NCBI GenBank assembly: GCA_910574455.1
Contig: CAJSYZ010000012.1
Coordinates: forward strand, 1,915,317-1,979,316
Direction of reading: 5' to 3'
Source: Trichaptum fuscoviolaceum
Lineage: Eukaryota; Basidiomycota; Agaricomycetes; Hymenochaetales; Trichaptaceae
Length of the DNA stretch: 64,000 bases
The notes beneath the pieces are model-generated. The model was not told the origin of the DNA and did no database searches. It saw nothing but the letters and a program-made list of their open reading frames with translations. Each line of letters starts with the position of its first letter. The stretch's first letter is position 1. The translations under genes were made by a program, and so were the position numbers. Shown here one piece after another: positions 36,930-47,885 of this stretch.

Positions 36930-38174
36930 ATGTTTTCTTCGGAATTCAAAGCGAATGATCTCGGGTTCCAAGCAATGTCCGATGTGATTTTATTGCGCCG
37001 GCCAGAACGTATGAGCCCGGTCGACTGCGAAGGTCCTCGGTGTGTGCTCTCTCTCTTCAATATTCAGATTCTAACAATGTGATTGTAGAGTGATTCTCTT
37101 ATTCGCGTTCTGTCAGTGACTGTAATACTTTCCGAGTGCCCCGCAACATTATTCACATCGTCCAGATGATGCTCCTACACATACTCTATACAAGGACTAC
37201 ATCAGTAGATACGTGGAAAAATGGCCTTCGACTTCGATTATTCTGATCAGAAGCTTGGCATACTGGCTAATTCGATCCCAAAATGAGAAGGTAGGTGACG
37301 AATGATTGCAATCTGTCGTTTAGGTTCATGGAGGCTGAACAGAAAATCTTAATAAGGATTCTCTGCTTTTACCAGCGATAGAAATACTTCTTGAAGAAGT
37401 GTATGAGTCTTCAGACTATAAAGGCCGTTTGAGTGGTCTTCTTATCCATGTGATGTCCAACGGTATCATTGACTTTCTCTGCATTATTTCATGGCGTTCA
37501 TCGTTACTGATCAGAATATGTACGTAGGTGGTGGCTTCATGTTCACGTCTTTCATGGACTTCCTTGAGCGTGTTTTAGTATCGAGAAATCAAGGACACAA
37601 ATCTTGGACGCTGCCCGAGCTTGCAACTCATGAGGTCCAAAAGGACAGCTTTGTTCCGTTGGCTATTATTTTGGATTCATGTCCAGGGTTTGGAGGAATC
37701 AGATGGCGAGGATCAGCTTTCGTGGCCTCAATTAAATCCCCCCTTCTTAAGTCGGTGGCCCTTGTTCCAGCTACAATTGCATTCTCAACTCTACTGGGCA
37801 CCCTCTATCTTTTCGGCGCCCCACAACCATTTTCTACGATGCTCGCTCGTTTACTGAGCAATTCAATCGTTCCAGGTCTTTCGGACTATTCAACCCCCCG
37901 TCTATATGTATATAGCGAAGGCGATGAGATCGTAGAATACAGAGATGTGGAAGCTCATATACGCTATCTAGGGGAAGCATTAGATGCAGATCAGCGGAGA
38001 CGTTCCGAATTCCGTGGGTTTATTGGATCCTCGAATCCCATTATGGTAGAGAAGTTCGGTCTCGATAGCCCACATGTCATGCATGCCAGGACAGATCCTG
38101 CCCGCTATTGGACAGCAATCGGGACGCTATGGAAGGAAGCGGTCAAAAGACCCTTAGCGAAAGCCAAGCTTTAA
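36930..38174 (+). CDS. TMEM53/DUF829 alpha/beta-hydrolase-like protein
   Basis: Five exons: 36930-37039, 37089-37111, 37166-37290, 37357-37462 and 37528-38174. Exon 2 is only 23 nt. The protein opens MFSSEFKANDLGFQ. The hydrolase-fold start is RVILLFAF, then TLYKDYISRYVEKWPSTSII and GLLIHVMSNGGGF, the DUF829 equivalent of the nucleophile-elbow strand. LAIILDSCPGFGG, TPRLYVYSEGDEIVEYRDVE, HVMHARTDPARYW and VKRPLAKAKL follow. A membrane-like stretch (VALVPATIAFSTLLGTLYLF) sits in the middle. Animal TMEM53 is a nuclear-envelope protein; enzymatic activity is not established for the family. The gene is close to the 3' end of GH92 and read in the same direction. Confidence 0.85.
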
Positions 38175-38800
38175 CATTTTAAGTTGGCGATCGGCGATCC
38201 GAGTTCGTACATTAGCCCTCCTTGTACAATATTAGATACGTATTTACCGCATACTATCTTCGAGGCAGAAATACATATTACTGTTACCAACGCATGGAAG
38301 AAGAGGTTGGAGCAGAGACAAACTCACAACTTGAGTTGTACACCGTTTTTTCGGAATCACAAGTTGCACAACATCATATGCACACTATTTCCTGTATTCT
38401 CTATTCACATACTACAGCTACTTTTGATCGTCCTCCCGATGGCTGAGTAGAATTCTGAAGTTGCAGGTCGATGAGCTACATATATAGTATCGGCCTATGC
38501 GCGAGAACAGCTTTCCTGGAAAGAAAAGTGTCGGGAGGCAATCACTCCCTTTGTCCCCCCATATTCGTCGGGATACACGTGTAGCACCCTGAGGCCAGGG
38601 CGCGTCCAGATATGGTATCCATTCCCTTTGTCTCGCTGTAGGAAAGCAATCAACCTCGATGCTCGCTGCCCAGAGGGCGATGCCCACCGTAGCGTATAAA
38701 TATTCCCCGTCTAGCGCCATGTTAGAACCCATCACAGCTCTCCCAGAAGCCCCATCGAATATCCTATCCGCCCCTCTTCTCGCTCTTCGTCGATTTCACT
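38175..38800. promoter_or_regulatory. promoter-side region of the second C2H2 gene
   Basis: No supported gene. This lies between the DUF829 stop and the C2H2 start. TATAAATATT at 38695-38704 is about 100 bp upstream of that start and could act as its TATA box. Confidence 0.4.
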
Positions 38801-39706
38801 ATGCCTCGCGCAACAAAGTCAACCACTAAGACAGGTGCTTGCACGTGCCTGGTCTGTGGTAAGGCCTTCCGCCGCAACTTCGACCTGAACCGCCATCTGG
38901 CTACGCATGACCCCCAGGTCGACAACCTGTGAGTGGCGCTCTTCCCCATAAGAATGATCATAGCTCACCTTTCCAATGCAGTAACGCTGAATGTCCCTAT
39001 GAGGCTTGCACGTTCAAAACTCTGCAACAGAGTAACCTGAAGACACACATTATTGCAAAGCAGTGAGTGGCTCTTTAGTGAAACATACGCTCTCTCGACT
39101 CACATGTCTGGTAGCCTTAAATTGAGGCCACATAAATGCACTATTGGCGGATGTACATCGTCTTTCGCAGACATGTCGACCTTGATCCGCCACGAGAAGA
39201 TCGTGCACGACCATCATCGGTCCAGCGCATCAACCGTGCCCAAGTACTCAAGGAAGAAGTCTGTGGTTAAGCTTGAGGACGTAGACTTCGCCCTGACCAT
39301 GCCAGAATCGACTCGCTCGACACCCGATCTCTCGGATGCAGGGAGCTCTTCGGGCTCTCTGTCGCCCTTTCCGCCAAGTCCATCCATGTTTGGCATGCCT
39401 ATCCCAAGCCAGCCGTTGGCGGACACCCTCAGCGAAGGAAACCAGTATTGTGCCAGCAACTTCCCTAACTTCTACCCGGACATTGCCTTCTGGTCGTCTC
39501 AACAGCCAATCGAGAGCCTGTTCGTCCCGGATTCGTCACATCAGCAGCAGTTTCAAGCCATAGACCGCGGATCCGCTTCGCTGGACTGGATGAACGAGCT
39601 TGTTTCGCCTTCCCCTTCCTATCCCTCTGATGCATGGTCATTTCTGTATCCAGCTGGCGCCGAACTTTCCGACCAAGGCTCGAGGTTTGGGTGGTCCTCA
39701 ATCTGA
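38801..39706 (+). CDS. C2H2 zinc-finger protein, three fingers (paralogue 2)
   Basis: Three exons are in phase with each other. Exon 1 gives MPRATKSTTKTGACTCLVCG and finger 1 (CLVCGKAFRRNFDLNRHLATH). An intron of about 50 bp (GTGAGT..AATGCAG) leads to finger 2 (CPYEACTFKTLQQSNLKTHI). A second intron leads to finger 3 (CTIGGCTSSFADMSTLIRHE). The tail is Ser/Pro-rich (SSGSLSPFPPSPSMFGMPIP) and ends RFGWSSI. Intron positions and the SNLKTH and LIRHEK.VH motifs match the gene at 14202-15123, so the two are paralogues about 24 kb apart in opposite orientation. A transcription regulator is likely by family. Confidence 0.82.
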
Positions 39707-40842
39707 CGGCTTAAATCCTTTCCTGTCGCCTTTTCTTTATTCGTCATTATTCAGTCTTTCATTCATTATTGCATCACTCACCTTCGCATTGTTTTATACC
39801 TTCACCCTTTACGCTTTCTACTTGCACATCGTCTTCAGGATTTCGCATTGTATTTTACCGTTTGTAAGTTCTTTTCATGTTATCGATGATAGCATCACAT
39901 TTTAAAGCCACGCATTTCAAAGCCATGGACACAAGGCGGACGATATCTTCGCATATTTTTCTTGATGTTCTGAAGTGTATATCATAATCTCAATCTTCCA
40001 ATTCTCCCCATCAAGCCTTCGGCTGGGAGTATAAGTAATTCCTGCTTCAGCTAGACGACGTCCTGAAGAAAACCTGAATAACGAAGCACTACACGTTTTT
40101 AATTTGATGAATGTAGATCAATCATACGTAGGATGAACATAAGGCTTGTGCTCACCCCGCTGCTGGTGAAAAGTGAGTTGTCGGGACTCGGGAATACTGG
40201 CTAAGTTGTTCAAGTTTATTCCCAGTTTCTGAGTCCTCGAACTTGAACTTGAATCTGCGGCGTCACGGTGAGAATTTTTCCATTTTCGCCGAGGTTGCTC
40301 CGCTCACCTTCACCACTTATGTCACAGTTTCTCCTCCCTGTTCTCTCGTTCTTTCGTTTTGTTTTCATGAGAGGAGGAAGATAAGTTACCTCATCTAATA
40401 ATTCCCCTTTCACTTTCCTATACATTATGGGGGAATAAAGGATCTGCCGGCAAAGCTCGGTTCGCTATAATACAGGTTCCAGCTTCCCGACATTCAAGTT
40501 TCCGTTAAACAAATCCCGAAAGGCTCTACCTCGTTACCCCGGGCTTTTCTTTCTCTTCCTTCCGCCTTTCTGCTCCCTTACTTATGATTCTTTCCTGGTG
40601 GCAGTATCGAGCACGTTCCATGACCGGCGCAAGTCGAGAGGGTGTTTCGGGCTTACATGTACCTGCCGCTTTAGCAGAATGAGGCCTTAAGTACATTGTA
40701 TGTAAGTTGGGGTCACGGTGTCTCATGTGAGAGCTCACACGAGATACCGCTGCCGGACTTCAACGATACTTGAGCGTACAAATGGCATATATCATTACCC
40801 TCCGCGCTCGCCATTCCTCTCGTGTTTCAACTTTATTCCTCA
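39707..40842. other. intergenic region
   Basis: No supported gene. Just before the DUF829 relic, sequence at about 40770-40840 resembles the region upstream of the intact DUF829 gene (GTACAAAT, then CCCTCCGYGCTCG). Confidence 0.5.
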
Positions 40843-41060
40843 ATGGCTAGCAAGACAGTTTCACGCTCAAGCATCCTACCCGGAGGAGTGAAAGTCAATA
40901 GTCTCGGGTTTCAAGTGTTGTCCGAAGTGATTTTATTCCGCCGACCGTTGCAACATAGTACGGTCCTTAACTCACGACTCTCGGTCTCAAGATTGTTAGC
41001 AGTAGAGGATTGTTGTCGAGTTCAGAGCATCCGAGTCCCCCGCCGTCGCCTATAGTAGCA
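40843..41060 (+). pseudogene. 5' relic of the DUF829 gene
   Basis: The frame starts MASKTVSRS. It then reads LGFQVLSEVILFRRP, matching LGFQAMSDVILLRRP in exon 1 of the intact gene at 36930. At DNA level CTCGGGTTTCAAG and CGAAGTGATTTTATTCCGCC are shared with few changes. Nothing after exon 1 (RVILLFAF, TLYKDY, HVMSNGGGF) is found downstream, so this is a truncated duplicate of the promoter and first exon. It could still be transcribed. Confidence 0.6.
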
Positions 41061-41484
41061 ATCGAAGGAAGAGTCCCGACTCGCGTCTCTTGATCATCGA
41101 CCACAACAAGGATGACTCGACTCGACTTCAACACCCAAAATCTGTCAGCCCAGTATTTCGTTTTTTGTTGTTAACAATTTCAATAATTGGTAGCGTGCAG
41201 GTGCTGAAGAAGAAGCTTACGCCGTTTAGTGATACGCAACGTCATCTCGCGTTTCCGACTTTTGACCAATTACATGGGCAGCTTCAGTCATTACTTACCG
41301 TCTTTCGCACTGCTTCACATACTTTATCCTTGCGGCCAATGACATTGGAATTTGCAGCCTACTTCCACGCCAGACCATACGTCCTGCTCAACGGCTCGGG
41401 AGAGAGGGATGGATGAAGGTTAGAGGCAATGGTGCTCGAATGAACATTCATGTGCGTCAATTTTTACCATGACAGTCAGCTTGC

Positions 41485-41798
41485 ATGTGTTGTGAGATGC
41501 TTGGCTTGTCCTGCAATCTGGTCTTAGCTACAGGTCACCTTTGTGGACAAACGTGTTGCGAACTCTGGCCTGAGTCTTGGTTGAGATTGTCCCACACGTT
41601 TATGTGCATTGGTGATTTCGTGCGTCTGCCCAGAGCTCAGTTTGAGAGGTGCTCTTCTTAATCTCTGCTCGTCACCTTCATGATGCTACTGCCTCTTCTC
41701 TTCTTTTAATTAGTGCATACTACCACCCGGAGGACTATTACACTCAGGCCGGGCTATTGTTCATCGCCCATCACGCAGTTGCCCAATTTGATCACTAA
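41485..41798 (+). CDS. hypothetical small Cys-rich two-exon ORF
   Basis: The ATG at 41485 starts MCCEMLGLSCNLVLATGHLC, then GQTCCELWPESWLRLSH. A GTGCTC donor at 41649 and a TTTAATTAG acceptor ending at 41713 join it in phase to YYHPEDYYTQAGLLFIAHHA, ending AQFDH. The product would be about 80 residues with six cysteines near the N terminus. No family is recognised. It lies just upstream of gene B and could be noise. Confidence 0.22.
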
Positions 41799-42034
41799 AA
41801 AATTGGCCACATCTGTTATGTGTACCGATACTGACGAAGGTAGAAGGAAATCTTCGATTGTTGCGTTAGCCTGGGAGGTCGATTACTGGATGCAGAGATT
41901 CTCTGCAGTTAACGAAGCAAAGTCTCTACCCTTATGCGAGAGACAAGCCGTGAAGACGATATCTTTTATAGGTTATTGTAACCTACAGTTGGCGTGCACT
42001 TGCCTTGGCCCGGTAATTCAAATTCAAATTGATC

Positions 42035-43673
42035 ATGCGGTTCAGACGGCGACGTTCAACCAGCAAGTCCTGGACCGAACCTAATACAACACAGCAAAGG
42101 AGTCAAGGAATTGGAAGTGCGAGGCGAGCCCCTCGAAAACTTCTTACACCGGGTGGATGGTTCGCCGGAGGAAGGACAGTGGAATGCACATTTACACTTT
42201 CAAATAAGGCGGATAGTATAAAGGGATATAAGTATGTTGTCCCTCTTGAAGATCCTCAACTTCTAGTTCCTACTCCTGCTGAAGCTATCTTCTTATTAGC
42301 GAAGTAAGCCAACTTTGCGTCCTTCGGGCATTAGATTGAGAGCACGATATTGGAAGAGCTAAAAACACTCATGGACGACATCGATGATAGCTTGACCCTA
42401 CATAGTGCCACCACGTTTAGTACGAACTATACCCAATCCAACAACATAGGTCCAGGGCGCACTTTGGATCGCATGTTCCAGTACTTCGGAAGGAAGTTAG
42501 AGAAGTGTCTGGGTAGAGTTGTGCAGACTCTCGGGTACGGGCCAACTGCCATAGGGGAAAGAATCGAGCGGCGAGCGAAGAAGCTTTCGTCTTTGAAAAC
42601 CGAGGGTGACACTGGAGCGTTGGCTGGAGCGAAACGGCATCTTCGGCGGTACCGTCTGAAAAGAGACTGTAAGAGGCTTCTCAGGTACTTGAAGTGAGTA
42701 TCTCAGATAATAATACTGCAAATCGTAACTGATACACCGTTCATAGAATGGAGGTACCATCGAGACAAAATGAAGCGCTGGACATTTTCATAAGGATCTG
42801 CTCCAATGAGCAAGCCGTCAAAGAGGAAATGTTGAAACTAAATGCTGTAAAAATACTTCAAGTTCTGAATCAAAAGGTTATGTGCATCTCAGGTCATATA
42901 TTTCCCGAACTCCGGAGGCAAGCGGCGGATGCGTACAATCTGTTTGCGCGGGATTTATCGCAGGATGCGGAGGCGTACCATGGTCTCCAAATTTATTCCA
43001 CTCACACCCGTTTAATCACCTCCGTTGATATGGTTCCCCAATTTGCGGGTAACATGATTAAGTGAGTGATGCATATGACTTGTCTTACTTTGCTGGGGCT
43101 AAAGATTACTTTCACCAACAGATATATGGACGAATCACAAACGATCAGCATCTTCTTATGGTGGCGTAATGACCGGACAACTTCGATCGCGGAAGTAGCT
43201 GTTGGATTCGCTTGTCCGATACGAACCTGCTATAATACTGATAGCGAACTGGAATGCCGATGCTACAAGAATCAGAACAAGATTACATACGGCATGCGTG
43301 CTTTGAGGCTGGCACCATTGTGGAACAAAGGCTTTCCAGTTACCCCAGAACTACTTCAGTCAGGCCCAACCCATCTGAACGCTCTCCGCATGGCGAGCAT
43401 GAGACGAACAGAAGCCTCTTCAATCGTATTAACTGATGATACCTACTGCCCTTTGCTTATTGACCTTGTCCCAAATCACTCGCTCAACGCGGAGTGCCTG
43501 CTTATACTTTGGCTCCTTTCGAGAAAACGGTTGAGGTGGACGTTACTCACCGTCGCTCTTATTTGGGTCTGTTTCGGCGGTATGAAGAGTTAGGTTTGGC
43601 GAATTATGCACTGCAGCAATTTACAGAACTCGCGATTGCTCGGTCCTCCCCCACTGCGAAAGTGAGCGATTAG
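42035..43673 (+). CDS. unknown dispersed family, gene B
   Basis: I do not recognise the family. The model starts MRFRRRRSTSKSWTEPNTTQ, basic like gene A, and then gives GYKYVVPLEDPQLLVPTPAE. A very short intron of about 39 bp near 42305-42343 leads to the family block. That block is LEELKTLMDDID, GPGRTLDRMFQYFGRKLEK, LGYGPTAIGERIERRAKK and RLKRDCKRLLRYLK, shared with gene C. After a GTGAGT..CATAG intron comes a helical segment (ALDIFIRICSNEQAVKEEML) reminiscent of armadillo-type helices. The 3' part was read as DYIRHACFEAGTIVEQRL, then after an intron (about 43427-43496) LAPFEKTVEVDVTHRRSYLG, ending PTAKVSD. Frames at 43130-43250 are unresolved. Confidence 0.5.
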
Positions 43674-44437
43674 CGACTTACTTCCTTCGCCGATATGCCA
43701 CTGACTTTCCTGACTACTCAGAGTCTCCGAACTACTCTACTTTACAATCGACTGCCAATAACTTCAAGTTGTGCTTAACGACTCGGCCATAGGAAAAACA
43801 AACGATAACACACTCGATCGAAACGGGAATTACGAGACAATGAGCATCTCAGAAGAACATGATGTCTCATGTACCAAATACAGGCTATGTACATACATAC
43901 ATACTCCTCATTGATGGGTTTTGAGTGTCTGTACTGCTAAGATTGCCTTTTGACCAAATATACGGCTCACTACTCCTACAGGACATCGCTGGCCTGAAAC
44001 AAGCATCCGCCGAATACTCCCGCTTCCCCATTCCCCGTTCGCCGACGCAAGTCAATATGTGGACTTGCTCTGGGTCACTGTCGGGAGGATCCTGCACATT
44101 CCGACTACTCGTAACTACTAATGATTGGCCGCCGAATCTGAGTCTGGTCTTTCAAGCTGGGACCGTGACAGTATATATTTGAATGCGACGACTACCGATT
44201 TCTCAGTTCTCGTCTCGAAATCGTCAAGAGATGGAGGAGAACGGTCTCGACCGTCTTGATCCTCGACCAACGGGAAATCGCCGGGGTTCACGCAAATCAG
44301 AACTTGTTATCTGATTATTTAGACATCTAAAGCCGAGCCCATGAAAAGTAAAAAAAAACAGGCGCTACAACTCGTGATGGGAGAAACCGGAAGGTAGAAC
44401 AAGACAAAGAACCCCAGGCTGGAATGTCATGAGCAGC
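43674..44437. other. intergenic between convergent genes
   Basis: No supported gene. A short TACA/CATA microsatellite lies near 43891-43905. Confidence 0.5.
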
Positions 44438-46216
44438 CTACTTGTTAACCTCGACACCCGAGTCGCTGATGTGGCTCTCCGGGAACACAGGACGCGCAGC
44501 AGCAAGGCCGTTTGCGTTCTTGTAGAACACGACCGATCCCTCGTCCTCCACAAACTTGCATTCTCTGAACACTCTGTACACCTCAGCCCATCCCCCCGGT
44601 CTTCCCTGCAGTTTGATGCCTGCGCGCGCAAGGCGCTCCCTCAGCGCATTTGTCGCCTCCCATGCATTGTAATGCGGGATTTTGCTCGACACGTGGTGAA
44701 GTACGTGAGTTTCGGATATGCCATGTGTTGTCGTCGCACCGATGTAGGCCATAATTGGACCGAGGTCACCCAGGAGCGATCGGTCGAGCGTTGAGAGTGC
44801 ACCGCGGGGGAACGTGAATTCAGGGGGGCGGTAATGCGGGAGGAGCGGGTCGGTATGCTGCAGGAACGTGATGAGCACGATCCAGTGGTTCACCCAAAGG
44901 TAAGGCACGAAGTAGATACAGAACATCTCGACGAACGAGCGCGAGAATGACCAGTAGATAAGTGCACCGAGCCAGATGGCGATACCGAGGTCAGAGATGA
45001 GGACCTGCCATTTCTCATGCGGCTTGAACAGGGGAGCGCTTGGAACGAAGTCTATATGGCATGACTTTAGTATGTAGATTACTCAATGAAAGTGCTAGCA
45101 ATAGAACGTACGATTGGTATTAAGGGGATATGTCAGCTGTCCAGAAGCATTCATGGTGAGATACAGCTGCATACCAATAATCTACAATAAATCATTTTCA
45201 TCAACCTTCGCATCAAACATCAAACATCTCTCCGAACTTGAGAAGCCGTGGAGTTTGAAGTCAGAGGGACGTACCAGCTCGACACCTGCAGTCGCAGCTG
45301 CACCGATGGGCGAGTCGCCCAGGGCCTCCCAGAGCTCGCGCTTGACTTCTTCAGTGACGCTCGCGCCGTAAGCATCCTCCCGTACTGGGTCAAGTGGAGG
45401 GAGGCCGACTTGAGAGCGCGTCTTCGGAACGTAGGCTTGTTCCAGGGTCATGTGCGATGTGGAGGCATGGTGCTTCGCATGCGTGATACGCCAGGAGTGG
45501 TACGGTACCCCGAGTCTACATGTATAAAAAAGGAGTCACTATAAAATGTGCATGCAAATTATGATCCTTATTTTAGGAAATTAACAACAGGTGAGGATCA
45601 TTTTCATGCAAGCTGCCCACAGTTTGATTTGATCTAATGCCTTGCTTTGCGAAACAATGACACAACGCGAAACAGTGTGATTTAAGGTTAAACTGAGACT
45701 CACGCTGAGTGAAGAGCCCATCCTACAGAGTTATTGACAAACTTGCTCCCCGAGAAAGCCTGATGACCGCACTCATGGGCAATAATCCATAGTCCGGTAC
45801 CAACCAGACCAGCAGGAAAGCTGTAAAGCGCCCACAAAACAAAACGGAGGACACTGTACATTCGAGGATCGGGAAGATCAAAGTACGTGGCTGATATCCT
45901 TGAGTCAAGGAAGGAAGTAGCTTTATAGAACACTGCGAGAAGAAAGAAATCCCAAACACTATAAGACCTGATTAGTGTTTGGTGTCAGTGGCAGACAACA
46001 CTCCGACTTACACATAGAGCGAGGACCTGAGTGTAGACCGTTTGTAGCAGTGCGCACTACGCGATTGAATGCTCGAAATGAGCAAACCTCGTTGTCAGAA
46101 ACAGAGCAGTGGACTCACGGAATGGCAGATAGAAGGTCCTTAACAGACAAGTCAGGAACAACGACCTTTTCCTGCTCGACGACGGAGGTGATTCCGCCTG
46201 TTGTAGTGGTCTTCAT
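44438..46216 (-). CDS. delta-12 fatty acid desaturase (FAD2 type)
   Basis: This membrane enzyme of the endoplasmic reticulum converts oleic to linoleic acid. The start MKTTTTGGITSVVEQEKVVV is followed by PDLSVKDLLSAIP and, after an intron, HCYKRSTLRSSLYV. All three histidine boxes are present: HECGH in WIIAHECGHQAFSG, HAKHH in HSWRITHAKHHASTSH, and HVLHH in THVLHHVSSKIPHYNAWEAT. Membrane segments include LRFVLWALYSFPAGLVGTGL and SDLGIAIWLGALIYWSF. LWVNHWIVLITFLQHTDPLL and SLLGDLGPIMAYIGATTTHG are typical FAD2 blocks. The C terminus is SHISDSGVEVNK. Length is near 445 residues. The serine-rich or extended termini of some delta-15 enzymes are absent. Delta-12 rather than delta-15 activity is inferred from overall resemblance. 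Confidence 0.9.
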
Positions 46217-47418
46217 GATAGTATTATCCGATACTTCTCCAAAATGGGGGCTAGTAGAGCCCTCTATCTATATGAATATAATGAAAATTGGCAGGAGAGA
46301 GTGTGTTGTCAGTAATGCTTTGCTAAAGCGAGTAAAGCGTCTGCTGATAGGACACACCTTCGCATTCTTTGCACCTTAAGCATTTATAAGTCACTGGGGA
46401 TGGGGTCAAGCTCGCAAATCGTGACTCCTCCCGAGTGATTGGATGTAAGGTGAATTAAACGGTGGTGATTGGAGGGCAAGCTACCATCGAAATTGAGATG
46501 GTTTTCCCACTCTGAATCTTCCGTCTTCGGAATCTCAGAAACTCTGCAAGGAAACTTGGATTCGAGGCAAGATTTCTCGGTCCTTGGTAGACTCGCAAGC
46601 CAGTCATTTCTGTGTGGTGTTGATCAGAAATGACTGGCGTGCGAGTCTAGTCCGTTGGTAGCTGAATTGTAGCGGTTGGTTTACGACTCCGAGGAACTGG
46701 GAACTTGAAGTTGCTGAGGTAAACAAATTACACGTGACAGTGGTTCAAGTTTGGGGCCCCAGACCCCGACGGGCCTCGCACTGCTGGCCAGGAAATCTCT
46801 TACTCAGGCTGCCAGTGGTAACTTCCTGCAAACCTAATCCGGAAGGTATTTTTGGACGGTACTAATGAAAGGTAAAAACAATGGGAGCACTGCCGCGGCC
46901 AGTGGTATGTACATCACTTGTTGGGTACTACTATCATTGGTACATATGCCTTTTATCCCGGCACCAAACAGATGCTGAACGTTACTGGGGGGCGGTTGAT
47001 AGACTATGGGAGGACGCGTTGAGCAGGACAGCATCTGTCAAGAGTAGGGCCAAACTATGATGCGGTCGAGGCTCACATCCTATTTCCGTGAAGCCGTGAG
47101 GCGGATTGAATGCACACGTAAAGATAGATACATCTTTAGATCTGCAATAAACCTTATTCAGAGTGTAAATCGCACGAAGAATCTTATTTCGTCCATCAGA
47201 ATATGAGCATTTGAATTGAAACCCATCGTGCCGAAAAGAGCTTCTACATTGCACCGTGACCGTAAATTTCCATAGCGTCCTCGAAGTTCGTCCTATGAAG
47301 GGTTGCATGTGGAATAGGTAATTATGCAAGGTCATCGGTGATGGTTGCGGGAATCTCAGCTCCAGTGTGAGTAATCAGCTCTGAAAGAAAGGCACGTCCG
47401 ATACAAGATGGCCAAATA
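46217..47418. other. intergenic region with possible gene C remnants
   Basis: A minus-strand frame at 46982-47335 (LWKFTVTVQCRSS, FTEIGCEPRPHHSLALLLTD) lies directly downstream of gene C and may be a lost 3' part of it, but no frame joins in phase. A CTGCCAGTG half-motif is at 46809-46817. Confidence 0.35.
46588..46649. repeat. 62-bp foldback, micro-MITE
   Basis: TAGACTCGCAAGCCAGTCAT.. pairs with its inverse ..ATGACTGGCGTGCGAGTCTA over 25 bp with one mismatch around a 12-bp loop. It is bordered by TA on both sides. The flanks GTCCTTGG and GTCCGTTGG also resemble an imperfect 8-bp duplication, so either a mariner-like or a hAT-like origin is possible. It lies in the FAD2 upstream region. Confidence 0.7.
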
Positions 47419-47885
47419 TCAAGGGATGGCGAGAAGCTGATTGGAGAGTACCTCAGATCTACGTAATTATGATGTTAAGGACCTTCAAATAGATGCTGTC
47501 GAACGTACTGCAAGTATTTTAACAGTCTCCGACAATCCTTTTCCAGAAGATAGTTATGGAGCGTTTGTTTGATCCTCTCGATGACCTTGCCAGCAGCGTC
47601 ATTCTTGCCATTGCTGTGAGTCATAAACTTCTCAGATCGTCGGATGATACGTTCCGTTGTCGCACAAGGCCCGTATCCACGCTTCTCGAAGGATCTGCTG
47701 AGAATCGTCTCGAGCTTGCGTCCCAAATAGCGAAACGCCAAACCGAGTGTTCGCCCTGGACCAACAAGATCAGATGCTGTAGCATTAGTGCTGATCGAGG
47801 AAATGGTTGCGATGTCTGCTTCGTGCAATTTCTTATCTATCTTTTGAAGTAGCTCCTTGTCTGCGTCGCTGCAGCTTGAAGACAT
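47419..47885 (-). CDS. unknown dispersed family, gene C (truncated)
   Basis: Two exons. The start MSSSCSDADKELLQKIDKKL leads to GPGRTLGLAFRYLGRKLE, RGYGPCATTERIIRRSEKF and EKDCRRLLKYLQ, each matching gene B in order. The intron (GTACGT..TACGTAG) is at the same place as in gene B. Exon 2 then reads SEVLSNQLLAIP and stops, where gene B continues for more than 250 residues. A one-base shift would extend the similarity (LDIWPSCIG versus LDIFIRICS), so a frameshift has probably truncated it. The ATG at 47885 is the first in the conserved frame. It may be an expressed short protein or an early pseudogene. Confidence 0.5.

Noticed and set aside
46982..47335. 117-residue minus-strand frame downstream of gene C
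   Set aside because: It could be a lost 3' part of gene C, but no in-phase junction or alignment to gene B was found, so it is not called separately.
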